From Nocardia sp. BSTN01 (GTDB taxonomy: Bacteria > Actinomycetota > Actinomycetes > Mycobacteriales > Mycobacteriaceae): a stretch of DNA of 64,000 nt. Below the pieces are notes generated by a model. That model had not been told where the DNA came from. It ran no database searches and saw only the letters and a list, made by a program, of their open reading frames with translations. The translations under genes were made by a program, and so were the position numbers. The first letter of the stretch is position 1. Each line of letters opens with the position of its first letter. The stretch spans positions 248,001 through 312,000 of the forward strand of contig NZ_JADKYP010000002.1 of NCBI RefSeq assembly GCF_015354405.1. The letters are read 5' to 3'. Shown one piece after another: positions 46,251 to 58,000 of this stretch.

Positions 46251-46256
46251 TATCCT
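46251..46256 (+). promoter_or_regulatory. -10 box TATCCT, leaderless start of hypothetical gene
   Basis: TATCCT is followed by six bases and then ATG 46263, with no Shine-Dalgarno sequence. Confidence 0.6.
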
Positions 46257-46262
46257 CGAACC

Positions 46263-47072
46263 ATGTGTTCTCCCAGTGCCACGCTGACGGTGTGGGCGGG
46301 CTCGTGGCTGGCGGGCCGCAGCGCGCCCGACGACGTGCTGGACGCGTTGCGCGCCTGGTCTCCGCAGCACAGTGTCGCCGCCGGTGACCCGCTGACCGGC
46401 GGACGGACGGGACTGCCGTGGCCGTCGGCCGAGCCGCTGGAGGCCGGAACCGGAATCATGGTCCTGCTCAAAGTCATTCGCGAGGCGATGGCCGAGCCGG
46501 GGGCGCAGATGCGGCTGGTGCTGCCGGTGCCGGGCGATGCGCGCGGATTGCCGGTGGGCACCGAATTCGCCACGGCGGCAATGGATGCCGAGGAGGGCGT
46601 GATCGCCGGCGTACCCGGCGGCGAGGGCGTGGCGCTGGTGCCGCAGTGGGCCGACGAGGAATCGCTGCAGTGGACCGTGTTCCACACCCCGGTTCCGGTG
46701 CCGGCACCGGATATGGCGCTCGGCGAGGCCGAGTACGCGATGCGGGAGGCGGTGCGCGAGGCCGCGGAGGCCCTGATGCGGTTGCACACCACCGCGGTCG
46801 GCGGTGACGACGATCCGCGGGAGTTGATCGAGGCCGAACTGGCCGCCTGCTCGCGCCACATCTATCCCGACTCGGCGCCGCTGCGGGCCCGCCGGATCCT
46901 CGATTCGGCCGATCATGTGGCCGCGATCCTGACCGTGGCCCAGCAGACCGCCCCCTCCTCCCCCAGCTCGGCCAGCGCCGTGCAGGCCCAGGAGACGCTG
47001 CTGCGACCGCTGTGGAACGCCCTGCGCGCCGCCCGCCTGTCCGCGGTGAACGCGGCGGCCGGCCCGCGTTAG
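46263..47072 (+). CDS. Conserved actinobacterial hypothetical protein
   Basis: This 269-residue soluble protein has no domain I recognise. It starts SATLTVWAGSWLAGRSAPDD, contains a beta-rich centre (GIMVLLKVIREAM, QMRLVLPVPGDA, LVPQWADEESLQWTVF) and ends in two helical blocks. It runs under good coding bias. The ATG at 46263 is fixed by the leaderless -10 box. It converges with the acetyltransferase gene and overlaps it by 4 bp at the stops. Confidence 0.75.
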   Translation: MCSPSATLTVWAGSWLAGRSAPDDVLDALRAWSPQHSVAAGDPLTGGRTGLPWPSAEPLEAGTGIMVLLKVIREAMAEPGAQMRLVLPVPGDARGLPVGTEFATAAMDAEEGVIAGVPGGEGVALVPQWADEESLQWTVFHTPVPVPAPDMALGEAEYAMREAVREAAEALMRLHTTAVGGDDDPRELIEAELAACSRHIYPDSAPLRARRILDSADHVAAILTVAQQTAPSSPSSASAVQAQETLLRPLWNALRAARLSAVNAAAGPR

Positions 47073-47938
47073 GTCGCTGCCCGGCCCGCGGGCGGCTCGG
47101 GCAGGTTCAGCTCGTAGTCGTTGTAGCGCCCGCAGACTCGCATGCCGATCCGGGCCAGTGCCGCGCGCAGCGCCTCGTCGTCGAATTCGAACACCCGCAG
47201 CATGGTGATGTCGGGCATGACGGCACGCAGTTCGGCCACGACCGCGCCGAAGGCGGCGGTCAGCAGATCGGCGTCGGCCTCGCGGTGGGCGAAACCCTCC
47301 TCGGCGCTGATGTAGGCCTCGGCGCCGCCGGCGAAGGTCGTGATCGTGGTGATGGGTTCGGTCGCCGACCGGGCCGAGAGCACGGTGGTGAGCAGCACCC
47401 GGCCCGGCGGGTCGGCCGATTCGGCGAGGGTGTGCACCAGCCGATGCAGCGGCGCGCTGGTGTCCGGGTCGGGCGGCCGGGTGAGGTCCAGCTCCCACAG
47501 GCGCGCGTATTCATCGACCCGCCGCGCACCCAGTTCGACCGCGGCCCGGCCGGACGGCCCGATATCGGTGCCCTGCCAGCGCAACACCCGATATCCGGCG
47601 GCGGTGGCCCGGCGCACGGCCTCGGCGGTCAGCCGGCAGACCATCTCGGTTTCCGCCGCCTGCGGTTCGGACTCGTCGGCGCGGCCCAGATGCAGCGAGT
47701 GCACGAGGCGCTGCGCGGACACCGCCTGCACCCACGCCTCACCCAGGCCCGCATCGCGCAATTCCGCCCAGCCCAGCAGCTCACCGCCGCCGCGGGCCGC
47801 GATCACGCCCAGCAGATCGGCGGTGCCGTCGGCGACGGAGATGTCTTCGAGCAGGGGCAACCCGGTGCGGCCCGCCAGTTCGGCGGCCAGCCGCAAACCC
47901 GTTCCCGGATGCTGGTCCCACTCCAGCGCGATGTCCAC
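47069..47938 (-). CDS. GNAT-family N-acetyltransferase-like protein
   Basis: This 289-residue protein appears to have two GNAT-like halves. The first includes VCRLTAEAVRRATAAGYRVL and GRAAVELGARRVDEYARLWE, a typical acetyltransferase end; the second ends MLRVFEFDDEALRAALARIG followed by MRVCGRYNDYELNL. The classic Q/RxxGxG/A acetyl-CoA loop is weak, so substrate and activity are uncertain. GTG 47938 has TATTGT six bases upstream. Confidence 0.7.
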   Translation of the reverse strand: MDIALEWDQHPGTGLRLAAELAGRTGLPLLEDISVADGTADLLGVIAARGGGELLGWAELRDAGLGEAWVQAVSAQRLVHSLHLGRADESEPQAAETEMVCRLTAEAVRRATAAGYRVLRWQGTDIGPSGRAAVELGARRVDEYARLWELDLTRPPDPDTSAPLHRLVHTLAESADPPGRVLLTTVLSARSATEPITTITTFAGGAEAYISAEEGFAHREADADLLTAAFGAVVAELRAVMPDITMLRVFEFDDEALRAALARIGMRVCGRYNDYELNLPEPPAGRAAT

Positions 47939-47944
47939 CTCCGC

Positions 47945-47950
47945 ACAATA
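47945..47950 (-). promoter_or_regulatory. -10 box TATTGT, leaderless start of GNAT gene
   Basis: On the minus strand TATTGT is followed by GCGGAG and then GTG 47938. The GGAG within the spacer is too close to the start to be an ordinary Shine-Dalgarno sequence. Confidence 0.5.
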
Positions 47951-48012
47951 GCGGTGTATTAGCTGATCGCAGGGCAGTTACCGCGCGAAACATCGGCGAC
48001 CGGCCGCCGGGA

Positions 48013-48159
48013 TCAATGCTTGCGCACCACCGTCTCGCCCTCGGCCGGTTTCCGGGTCACCACGTCCATATGCCCACCGCCCACCTCGACCGCGGAGGCG
48101 CCGGTGATATCGGCGGCGAAGAACGGATGCGGCACCGGCGAATTCGCTCCACCTCGTCA
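48013..48159 (-). pseudogene. Possible gene remnant
   Basis: An open stretch of 48 codons on the minus strand reads PFFAADITGASAVEVGGGHM and ends VVTRKPAEGETVVRKH before a TGA. It looks like the C-terminal end of a protein but has an in-frame stop just upstream and no start with a ribosome-binding site. I cannot name the family. Confidence 0.25.
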
Positions 48160-48211
48160 TAGTCGTACGGTAGAACTTTCGGCGGGCACGTCATACAGCA
48201 TCGAGGTCGTC

Positions 48212-48961
48212 ATGAGGATTTCCCCGCGCCGGGCGGCGGGCGCCGTCGCCGCCGCATTCGCCTGCGCCCTGGTGCCGCCGACCGGGGCGCATGCCGTGGT
48301 CGGCGGCGCCCCGGTCAACGCTTCCGACTATCCGTGGCTGGCGGCCATCGGCACGCCCGTCTACGCGACGCGGACCGGCGGGCAGTTCTGCGCCGGCGCC
48401 CTGATCGCCCCGGATCGGGTACTCACCGCGGCGCACTGCGGGGCCCTGGCCCGCACGCTACCGGGAACGACGGTGACCTTCGGCCGCACCGACGTCGCCG
48501 GGCACGGCGGGGTCACCATCGGAATCGCCGATGTCCGCATCGACCCGGATTTCCGGGTGTCGCTGTTCGGCACCGATCTGAGCTACCACCACAACGTCGC
48601 CGTGCTGGTCCTCAGCGCACCGGTCGCCCTGCCGACCGTGGCTGTGGCGGCACCACACGGGGATACGGCCACAGTGGTCGGCTGGGGCGCCACCTCCGAG
48701 GACGACCAGACCAACAGCGTGCTGCGGGCGGCGACGGTACCGCTCGTGTCCGACGCGGCCTGCGCGGTCGCCTACGCCGCGGAATTCGATCCGGCCGAGG
48801 CCGTGTGCGCGGGCTCCCCCACCGCCGACACCGGTGAATTCGACAGCGGCGGACCACTGTTGGTGGACGGCAAGGTCGCCGGAATCACCTCGTGGGGTAA
48901 GGGTGCGGCCGAACCCGGATTCCCCGGCGTGTACGCGCGGGTGCCCGCACTCGACTTCTGA
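48212..48961 (+). CDS. Secreted trypsin-like (S1) protease homologue with altered triad
   Basis: This 249-residue protein has a signal peptide (ACALVPPTGAHA) and a mature end VVGGAPVNASDYPWLAAIG typical of chymotrypsin-like enzymes. The active-site His is in LTAAHC (H75) and Ser is in DSGGP (S212). At the Asp102 position the sequence reads SYHHNVAVLVL where family members have HNDVAVL or similar, so the catalytic Asp appears to be Asn128. The usual GDSGGP is also EFDSGGP. ATG 48212 is chosen over an upstream in-frame start because the signal peptide begins there. It may be a pseudoprotease or have low activity. Confidence 0.82.
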   Translation: MRISPRRAAGAVAAAFACALVPPTGAHAVVGGAPVNASDYPWLAAIGTPVYATRTGGQFCAGALIAPDRVLTAAHCGALARTLPGTTVTFGRTDVAGHGGVTIGIADVRIDPDFRVSLFGTDLSYHHNVAVLVLSAPVALPTVAVAAPHGDTATVVGWGATSEDDQTNSVLRAATVPLVSDAACAVAYAAEFDPAEAVCAGSPTADTGEFDSGGPLLVDGKVAGITSWGKGAAEPGFPGVYARVPALDF

Positions 48962-48975
48962 TCACCGCGTTCGAG

Positions 48976-50589
48976 TCATCGCACCCGGACCGCCTGGGCG
49001 GGCGCGACCGGGCGGAACAAATCCGGATCGGCGGCCTCCCAGTCGGCGCGCCAGCTCGCCGGCGGATGGACGAGCAACTCGCCGGGCGCCAGCCATTCGT
49101 AGAGTTCGGCGTAGGACCGTATCTCGTTGGGCGCCACCTTCTTCCGCAGCATGTGGGTATCGAGTTCGGCCGGATCGTGCACGCCCATCGAGGCCATCAT
49201 CTGCATCGCCTGGCGCACCGTGGCCTCCTGATACCGCTGCACCCGTTCGGCCTTGTCGGCGACGTCGAGGGCGCGGGCACGCCGCGGATCCTGGGTCGCG
49301 ACGCCGACCGGGCATTGATTGGTGTGACAGCGCTGGGACTGAATGCATCCGACCGCCATCATCATCGCCCGGGCGGCATTGGTGAAGTCCGCGCCCTGCA
49401 CCAATCGCTTGACGATATCGGCGCCGGTGGCCACCTTTCCGCTGGCTCCCAACCGGATACGGTCCCGCAGGCCGGTGCCGACAAGTGCGTTGTGCACCGT
49501 CATCAGGCCGTCGGTCAGCGGGAGGCCCACGTGGTCCTCGTATTCCAGCGGTGCGGCCGCCGTACCGCCTTCGGCGCCGTCGACGACGATGAAATCGGGT
49601 GCTGTCCCCTCGGCGATCATCGCTTTGCAGATCGCGAGGACATCCGTACGCGATCCGACGCACAGCTTGAACCCGATGGGCTTGCCACCGGACAACTCGC
49701 GCAGGCGGACGAGAAAGCGAATCAATTCGCGCGGGGTGTGGAATTCCGAATGCGACGGCGGGCTGACGCATTTCTCGTGTGCGGGAACCCCGCGATAGCG
49801 GGCGATCTCCTCGCTCACCTTCGCGGCCGGCAGGACCCCGCCGAGTCCGGGCTTCGCACCCTGACTCAATTTCACCGAGATGGCCTTCACCTGGTCGTAA
49901 CCGGCCTTCTCGGCGAACTGGCCCGGATCGAAGCGGCCGTCGCGGGTGCGGGTGCCGAAGTAGGCCGTACCGATCTCCCACACCAGATCCGCGCCGCCCT
50001 CCAGATGGAACGGCGTCAGCCCGCCCTCACCGGTGTCGTGCGCGAAACCGCCGCGGGCGGCGCCGATATTCAACGCGCGCAGCGCATTCCCCGACAGCGC
50101 GCCGAAACTCATCGCCGAGACGTTCAGCAGCGACATGGCATAGGGCTGCCGGCAGTCCGGACCCCCGACCAGCACGCGCGGCGGCTGCTCGGGCTCCGGG
50201 AGCGCGGCCACCGAATGAACGAGGAATTCGTAGCCGACCGCCTCGATATCGCGCTCGGTGCCGTAGGACAGTTCGCCGTGAATTCCCTTGGCGCGCTCGT
50301 AGATCATCGTCCGCACGTCACGGTCGAAGGGGCGGCCGTCGACATTCCGCTCGATGAAATACTGCTGCAGTTCGGGCCGGATACTTTCCAGCAGATAGCG
50401 CATATGCCCCAGCAAGGGATAGTTGCGCAGGATCGAATGTCGGCGCTGCACCAGATCGTAGGCGCCGACGAGAACGAGCAATCCCGCTCCGACGGCGAGA
50501 ATCCACCACGCCCACGAACCGATCGCCGCGATGACGCCCAGGACGACCACCGCCACCGTGAGCAGACCGAAGAGGAAGAATCGCGTCAT
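48976..50589 (-). CDS. Membrane-anchored FMN-binding glutamate-synthase-like protein
   Basis: This 537-residue protein begins with two hydrophobic helices (FFLFGLLTVAVVVLGVIAAIG, WWILAVGAGLLVLVGAY) and continues as a GltB-type FMN domain: SAMSFGALSGNALRALN, GEGGLTPFH, IKxVKLSQGAKPG-like KAISVKLSQGAKPGLGG, FIVVDGAEGGTAAAP, and the iron-sulfur cysteines in GCIQSQRCHTNQCPVGV. It lacks the glutaminase domain, so it is not a full glutamate synthase; such proteins are widespread with unproven function. ATG 50589 is preferred over the upstream GTG as the helix starts there. Confidence 0.87.
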   Translation of the reverse strand: MTRFFLFGLLTVAVVVLGVIAAIGSWAWWILAVGAGLLVLVGAYDLVQRRHSILRNYPLLGHMRYLLESIRPELQQYFIERNVDGRPFDRDVRTMIYERAKGIHGELSYGTERDIEAVGYEFLVHSVAALPEPEQPPRVLVGGPDCRQPYAMSLLNVSAMSFGALSGNALRALNIGAARGGFAHDTGEGGLTPFHLEGGADLVWEIGTAYFGTRTRDGRFDPGQFAEKAGYDQVKAISVKLSQGAKPGLGGVLPAAKVSEEIARYRGVPAHEKCVSPPSHSEFHTPRELIRFLVRLRELSGGKPIGFKLCVGSRTDVLAICKAMIAEGTAPDFIVVDGAEGGTAAAPLEYEDHVGLPLTDGLMTVHNALVGTGLRDRIRLGASGKVATGADIVKRLVQGADFTNAARAMMMAVGCIQSQRCHTNQCPVGVATQDPRRARALDVADKAERVQRYQEATVRQAMQMMASMGVHDPAELDTHMLRKKVAPNEIRSYAELYEWLAPGELLVHPPASWRADWEAADPDLFRPVAPAQAVRVR

Positions 50590-50702
50590 CGCCCCACCGC
50601 CACCTTTCGCACAGGGGTCCTCGCCACCGAGTCCGAGACCGCGGGACTCCGGCCCGCGCACACCCTACCGTTCATACCGGCGGCATACCCGCTCGGCGGC
50701 GG

Positions 50703-51752
50703 TTACTTTCGGCGGCGCACGGGTTCACAGCATCCGGGTGCGCAGATCGCCCCGTTGCGGGTGCAGCCGTATCCGGGAACCGTGCCCGAGCGCCGGGGTT
50801 CGTTCCCGTCGAGATGTTCGCCGACCAGTTCGGCGACCATCTCGGCGAACCGCGGATCCGGGCCCGGGGTGGCGGCGCGGGCGAAAGCCATACCCAATCC
50901 GGCGGCCTTCTCCGCGGCCTCGTTGTCCAGGTCCCAGACAACCTCGAGGTGATCGGAGACGAAGCCGACCGGGCAGACCACGACGGCCTCGACGCCCTTG
51001 CCGGACAACGCTTCCAGATGGTCGACGATATCGGGATCCAGCCACGGCACCTGCGGCGGTCCCGAACGCGACTGCCACACCACGTCGAAATCGTCGAAAC
51101 CCGTTGCCGCGGCGCACAATCGGGCGGCCTCGGCGACCTGGCGGCTGTAGAGGTGACCGCCGTCGGCGGGCGGTCCGGCCGCGACATCGGCGGCGACCGG
51201 AACGGAATGGGCGGTGAAGACCAGCCGGGCGCGGTCGCGCGCGTCGGCCGGAAGTTCCCGCACCGCCGCGCGCACGGCGTCGGCGAAGGAGTCGATCAGC
51301 AACGGATGATCAAAGTACTGCCGCAGTTTCGTCAGTTCCGGCGCACCCTCGACCGCCGCGCGGGCGCGTTCGATGTCCTCGTCGTACTGGCGGCATCCGG
51401 AATATCCGCCCCACGCCGAGGTCGGGAACACCAGGGCGTGGCCGATGCCGTCGGCGCGCATGGTCGCGACGGTCTCCTCGATCATCGGATGCCAGTTGCG
51501 ATTACCGAAGTACACCGGCAGATCCACCGCGCGCGCGGTGAATTCGGCCTCGATCGCGGCGATCAGTTCGCGATTGAGCGCATTGATCGGCGAGACTCCG
51601 CCGAAGTGCAGGTAGTGCTGGGCCACCTCGTCGAGGCGTTCGCGTGGCACGCCCCGGCCCCGGGTGACGTTCTCCAGGAACGGCATCACGTCCTCGGGGC
51701 GTTCGGGACCGCCGAAGGACAGCAGGAGCAGTGCGTCGACGGTCCCGGTCAC
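50703..51752 (-). CDS. hemH: Ferrochelatase (coproporphyrin-type, CpfC/HemH)
   Basis: This 349-residue protein has [20 protein letters not shown], the [14 protein letters not shown] block, a FTAHSVPV motif with the catalytic His, [15 protein letters not shown] and [16 protein letters not shown] with the second active-site acid. The C-terminus has [17 protein letters not shown], and with the Cys near residue 120 gives the ligands of an actinobacterial [2Fe-2S] cluster. In actinobacteria this enzyme inserts iron into coproporphyrin III in the coproporphyrin-dependent haem pathway. It lies 20 bp after inhA in the same direction, as in mycobacteria. Confidence 0.95.
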   Translation of the reverse strand: MTGTVDALLLLSFGGPERPEDVMPFLENVTRGRGVPRERLDEVAQHYLHFGGVSPINALNRELIAAIEAEFTARAVDLPVYFGNRNWHPMIEETVATMRADGIGHALVFPTSAWGGYSGCRQYDEDIERARAAVEGAPELTKLRQYFDHPLLIDSFADAVRAAVRELPADARDRARLVFTAHSVPVAADVAAGPPADGGHLYSRQVAEAARLCAAATGFDDFDVVWQSRSGPPQVPWLDPDIVDHLEALSGKGVEAVVVCPVGFVSDHLEVVWDLDNEAAEKAAGLGMAFARAATPGPDPRFAEMVAELVGEHLDGNEPRRSGTVPGYGCTRNGAICAPGCCEPVRRRK

Positions 51753-51772
51753 GGCTGATTACCTCCGGGCTC

Positions 51773-52609
51773 TCAGTTGGCCGACCAGTTCTCCGGGAAC
51801 CAGGTGTTGTGGCTGGCGCCGCCGTCGACGTAGATGATCGAACCGGTGGTCCCGGGCAGCCAGTCCGACAGCAGGGCGACGATCGACTTGGCGACCACGG
51901 TCGGGTCGTCGACGTCCCAGCCGATCGGCGAGGCGCCGTCCCAGTAGGTGTTGAGCATGTTCAACTGCTTGGCGTCGTCGGTGGCCGTCCCGGCGATCGC
52001 CTTCGCGGCGAGGGTCTTGATCGGGCCCGCGGCGACCAGGTTGGAACGGACTCGCTTGGCCTCGCCCACCTCTCGCGCCACATAGCGGTTCACCGACTCC
52101 AGCGCGGCCTTGGCCACACCCATCCAGTTGTAGAACGGCATCGCGGTGCGCGGATCGAAGTCCATGCCCACGATCGAGCCACCCTCGTTCATAGCGGGCA
52201 GCACCGCGCGCGCCAGCGAGGCATAGCTCCACGCCGAGATCTCGAAGGCCTTGGCGGCGTCGGCGCCCGGGCCGTCGAGGAACGGCAGTGCGTCGGGGCC
52301 CATCAGGGTGCGCGGAGCGAAGGCGATGGAGTGCAGCACGCCGTCGATACCCTCGGGCGCGAGTTCGCGCACCTTGTCGGCGAGACCGGCGAGGTCGTCC
52401 TCGTTGGTGACGTCGAGGCCGATCGCGGGTGCGATTTCCTGCGGCAGGCGCTTGGCGATGCGGTCGATCAGGCGCAGCCGCTCGGGGATACCGGTGATGA
52501 TCACCTTCGCGCCCTGCTCCTGCGCCACCTTCGCGGCATGGAAGGCGATCGACGAATCGGTGATGATGCCGGTGATCAGGACGGTTTTGCCGTCCAGGAT
52601 TCCGCTCAT
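51773..52609 (-). CDS. inhA: NADH-dependent enoyl-ACP reductase InhA
   Basis: This 278-residue protein has [20 protein letters not shown] (NADH-binding loop), LHSIAF containing the Ser94-equivalent, [20 protein letters not shown] with Phe149, Tyr158 and Lys165 equivalents and [12 protein letters not shown]. It performs the last step of FAS-II fatty-acid elongation for mycolic acids and is the target class of isoniazid and triclosan. It is cotranscribed with fabG1 upstream and hemH downstream; GAGGAG precedes the ATG. The Gly after HSI is Ala here. Confidence 0.96.
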   Translation of the reverse strand: MSGILDGKTVLITGIITDSSIAFHAAKVAQEQGAKVIITGIPERLRLIDRIAKRLPQEIAPAIGLDVTNEDDLAGLADKVRELAPEGIDGVLHSIAFAPRTLMGPDALPFLDGPGADAAKAFEISAWSYASLARAVLPAMNEGGSIVGMDFDPRTAMPFYNWMGVAKAALESVNRYVAREVGEAKRVRSNLVAAGPIKTLAAKAIAGTATDDAKQLNMLNTYWDGASPIGWDVDDPTVVAKSIVALLSDWLPGTTGSIIYVDGGASHNTWFPENWSAN

Positions 52610-52686
52610 GGGTGGTGAATTCTCCTCGGGAAACTCGGATGGAAGTCGGCGGGGGCCGGGAGCAAGTGGGTCGGCGACCGCTTTGC

Positions 52687-54463
<1,777 letters not shown>

Positions 54464-54467
<4 letters not shown>

Positions 54468-55471
54468 TGTCGGGGCACCCGCCCGGTCGGGGCGCCGAAG
54501 GTGTGGCGCCGAGTGGACACGAAACGGACCACGTCGGCGATCCAGTCACGATCGGTGCGCAGCGTCATCACCGGCGCGCCGCAACTGCGCAACGCCGCCT
54601 CGACCTGTTCGCGATGCTGCTGGGCAGCACGGCCGAAATCGGCGCGCAGGGTGGGAGTGACGGTGAATTCGCGGGTGCGGCCGGTTTCGGGATCGTGGAG
54701 CACCACGTCACCGACATCGGGCAGATCCAGATCCAGCGGATCGAGGATCTCCACACCGAGCAGATCGTGACGGCCGGAGATCGCGCGCAGCGAACGCTGC
54801 CAGTCGATCTCGCCGAGGAAGTCCGAAATGACAACGGCCAGACCGCGTTTGCGTTGCGGCCGGCGCAGCGATTCGATGGCGCCGCGCAGATCGCCGCGCA
54901 CGCCGTCGCTCGCATGGGGGGTGGTCGCGATACTGCGCAGCAGCGACTGGGCGTGCACCCGGCCGGTGCGGGCCGGAATCCGGTACAGCCGTTCGCCGTT
55001 GGCGACGACCGCGCCGATCCGGTTACCGCCGCCGCTGGTCAGATGCGTCACCGCGGCAGCCGCCGCGACCACCAGATCACGCTTCTGGCACAGCGCGGTG
55101 CCGAAGTCCAGACTGGCCGACAGGTCGACCACCAGCCAGGTCTCGAGCTCCCGGTCGGCGATCATCTGCCGCACGTGCGGATGGGTGGTGCGGGCGGTGA
55201 CCGACCAATCCATCTGGCGCACATCGTCACCCGGCTGATACATCCGCGCGTCCCCGGGTTCGGACCCGGGGCCGGGGATCAGGCCGAGATGATCGCCGTG
55301 CAGCACGCCGTCGAGGCGGCGGCGCACCGTCAGCTCCAGAGTTTTCAGCGCGGCCGACAATCGCGGATCACGCAGATCTCCGGACCGGAACGACGGCGGG
55401 GCGCTGTCGGGATGGGCGGGGACGTGAGCTGAGTTCGTCACTGGCGCAACCGAATCCGATGCCCCGCTCAC
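54464..55471 (-). CDS. DUF58 domain protein (Rv1480-like)
   Basis: This 335-residue protein carries the DUF58 signature YQPGDDVRQMDWSVTARTTH around residue 80 and continues as a VWA-like domain (LVVDLSASLDFG, VVISDFLGEIDW). DUF58 proteins partner MoxR AAA+ ATPases. It sits between moxR and the VWA gene, overlapping each by four bases (GTGA with moxR, ATGA with VWA), a tightly coupled operon. Confidence 0.92.
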
Positions 55472-56667
55472 TGGCGCTGCGGCTGCCCGGCGCCCTGACC
55501 GTTCTGCGGCTGACCGGCCGGATGCGGGGCGATGGGCTGCGGCGCGGCAGCCTGCGGGCCCGGAGCCGGCATCGGTGCGGGACCGCCCTGGGCGGGTGCG
55601 TTGGCCTGGGTGGCGACCTGCGGCAGGCCGACGGTCTGCAGCACCCGGCGGATCACGTCGTCGGGGCTGACCTCGTCGGCGAGGGCGTCGTAGGACAGCA
55701 CGAGACGGTGGCGCAGCACATCCGGAACGACCTCGACCACGTCCTGCGGCACCACGTAATCGCGGCCGCGGATCAGCGCGACCGCGCGGGCGGCGGCGAT
55801 GATGCCGAGGCTGGCACGCGGTGAGGCGCCGTAGGCGATCCAGCCCGCGACGTCGTCGAGCCCGAATTCGGCCGGCTTGCGAGTCGCGGCGATGACGCGC
55901 ACGACGTAGTCGACCAGCGCGTGGTGCACGAAGGTGTTGGCGGCCAGTTTCTGCAGCCGGATCAGTTCGGCCGGCTCGAGGATCTGCTTGGGCTCCGGCG
56001 GGGTCACACCCATCCGGTAGATGATCTCGCGCTCCTCCTCGACCGTCGGATAGTCGACGACGACCTTGAACAGGAAGCGGTCGCGCTGCGCCTCGGGCAG
56101 CGGGTACACACCCTCGCTCTCGATCGGGTTCTGGGTCGCCATGACCAGGAACGGATCGGGCATGGGGTAGGTCTTGCCGCCGATCGACACGTGCCGCTCG
56201 GCCATGACCTCGAGCAGTGCCGACTGCACCTTCGCGGGGGCGCGGTTGATCTCGTCGGCGAGGACGAAGTTGGCGACGACCGGGCCGAGCTCGGTATCGA
56301 ATTCCTCGCGGCCCTGCCGGTAGATGCGGGTACCGATCAGGTCGGTGGGCACCAGGTCGGGGGTGAACTGCACGCGCGAGAAGCTGCCGCCGACCACCTT
56401 CGCGAAGGTCTCCACCGCCAGCGTCTTGGCGATACCGGGCACACCCTCGAGCAGCACGTGCCCGCGAGCCAGAACGCCGACGAGCAGCCGCTCGACCAAC
56501 CGGTCCTGACCGACGATGACCCGTTTGACTTCGTAGATCGCCTTCTCCAGGGTCGCGACGTCACGCTCCAAAGTGCCCGAGGCGGCCTCCGCCTGCTTCA
56601 CCGCACTCCCAGCGCTCACATCGTCCGTCGAAGTCACCAAACTCCCCGCTTTCGCTTCGGTCTCCAT
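55468..56667 (-). CDS. moxR: MoxR-family AAA+ ATPase
   Basis: This 399-residue ATPase has VLLEGVPGIAKTLAVETFAK (Walker A), FVLADEINRAPAKVQSALLE (Walker B), QNPIESEGVYPLPEAQRDRF (sensor 1 and arginine finger) and a helical lid, plus a Pro/Gln-rich tail. It matches mycobacterial MoxR1. With DUF58 and VWA proteins it is thought to act as a protein-remodelling chaperone. ATG 56667 is preferred to GTG 56724, which would add 19 residues without family conservation. Confidence 0.94.
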   Translation of the reverse strand: METEAKAGSLVTSTDDVSAGSAVKQAEAASGTLERDVATLEKAIYEVKRVIVGQDRLVERLLVGVLARGHVLLEGVPGIAKTLAVETFAKVVGGSFSRVQFTPDLVPTDLIGTRIYRQGREEFDTELGPVVANFVLADEINRAPAKVQSALLEVMAERHVSIGGKTYPMPDPFLVMATQNPIESEGVYPLPEAQRDRFLFKVVVDYPTVEEEREIIYRMGVTPPEPKQILEPAELIRLQKLAANTFVHHALVDYVVRVIAATRKPAEFGLDDVAGWIAYGASPRASLGIIAAARAVALIRGRDYVVPQDVVEVVPDVLRHRLVLSYDALADEVSPDDVIRRVLQTVGLPQVATQANAPAQGGPAPMPAPGPQAAAPQPIAPHPAGQPQNGQGAGQPQRQ

Positions 56668-56827
56668 GCGTGCCGCCCCAACTATTCCAGGTATCGAGCA
56701 AGATTGCCGCAACTGGGCTCGCACAATGTCGCGGGCCAGGCCTCCCGGGCGGATCGGAAGGCACTCGACGGTGTCCGGAATGCGCTGATTCCGAATTGCC
56801 GTGTCACGGCGGGTGGTCGCGGCGGGA

Positions 56828-57904
56828 TCAGCCCACCGCGGCCAGATATTCGGCGTAGAACAGCGCCAGTCCCACCGCGGCCGCGATGCCCGCGAGCAGC
56901 CAGAATCTGATGATCACCGTCGTTTCGGGCCAGCCGCCGAGTTCGAAATGGTGATGGAACGGCGCCATCTTGAACAACCGGTTGCGGGTGGTGCGGAAAA
57001 CCGCGATCTGCAACGCCACGGACAGAATTTCGGCGAAGAACAACGCGCCCACGACCACCATCAGCAATTCGGTGCGGGTGGTGATCGAGATTCCGGCCAG
57101 CAGCCCGCCCAGGGCCAGCGACCCGGTATCGCCCATGAAGATCTTGGCCGGATTGGCATTCCACCACAGGAATCCGATGCAGGCGGCGCCACCGGCCGCG
57201 CACACCACGGCCAGATCGAGCGGGTCACGTACGCTGTAGCAGCCCGGAAGCGCGTGGGCGGCACAGGAATTGGTGTACTGCCAGAACGTGACGATGACGT
57301 AGGCGCCCAGCGCGAAACCCATCGATCCCGCGGCCAGGCCGTCCAGACCGTCGGTGATGTTCACGGCATTGGACCAGGCGACCACCACGAAGCACACCGC
57401 CAGCAGGAAGACCACCAGCGGGAAGGCCACCGTGGGCCAGTCGCGCACATACGACACCTGCCGGCTGGCCGGGGTCAGCCCGGTGCTGCCGGGAAAACGC
57501 AGCGCCAGGATTCCGAAGACCACGGCCGAGCCGATCTGCCCGATGTACTTGCCCGTCGCGGTCAGGCCCAGATTGCGATGCTTGCGGATCTTGATGAAGT
57601 CGTCGAGGAAGCCGACGAAGCCCAGCGCGGTGGCCAGGCCGAGCACCAGCAGCCCGGACGCCGACGGCCCGTCGGCGTCGTAGCGCAGGCCGATGAGGTG
57701 CGAACCCAGATAACCGGCCCACAGCCCTGCCACGATCGCGATGCCGCCCATGGTGGGCGTGCCCCGTTTGGCCTGATGACTCTGCGGTCCCTCGACGCGG
57801 ATCTGCTGGCCGAGATTCCGGCGTGCGAACAACCTGATCAGCAACGGCGTCACGGTGATCGAGACCGCGAGTGCGATCGCCGCCGAGAACAGGATCTGCC
57901 TCAT
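56828..57904 (-). CDS. mraY: MraY-type phospho-MurNAc-pentapeptide transferase
   Basis: This 358-residue integral-membrane protein has about ten helices and the MraY motifs [28 protein letters not shown] with catalytic Asp-Asp, [29 protein letters not shown] and [14 protein letters not shown]. It would transfer phospho-MurNAc-pentapeptide to undecaprenyl phosphate to form lipid I. The dcw-cluster copy is expected elsewhere in the genome, so this is likely an extra copy. It lies between the ripA-like and moxR genes, where mycobacteria have ripB. ATG 57904 gives the standard length. It may be a resistance or specialised paralogue. Confidence 0.92.
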   Translation of the reverse strand: MRQILFSAAIALAVSITVTPLLIRLFARRNLGQQIRVEGPQSHQAKRGTPTMGGIAIVAGLWAGYLGSHLIGLRYDADGPSASGLLVLGLATALGFVGFLDDFIKIRKHRNLGLTATGKYIGQIGSAVVFGILALRFPGSTGLTPASRQVSYVRDWPTVAFPLVVFLLAVCFVVVAWSNAVNITDGLDGLAAGSMGFALGAYVIVTFWQYTNSCAAHALPGCYSVRDPLDLAVVCAAGGAACIGFLWWNANPAKIFMGDTGSLALGGLLAGISITTRTELLMVVVGALFFAEILSVALQIAVFRTTRNRLFKMAPFHHHFELGGWPETTVIIRFWLLAGIAAAVGLALFYAEYLAAVG

Positions 57905-58000
57905 CAATACCCCAACTACTGCCGAACTCTCGGCTCGTGCCGAACGGACCGGCACGATGTGTGCCGATTCGCATGGTAGCCAAGATCATTCGGAGGTGCG

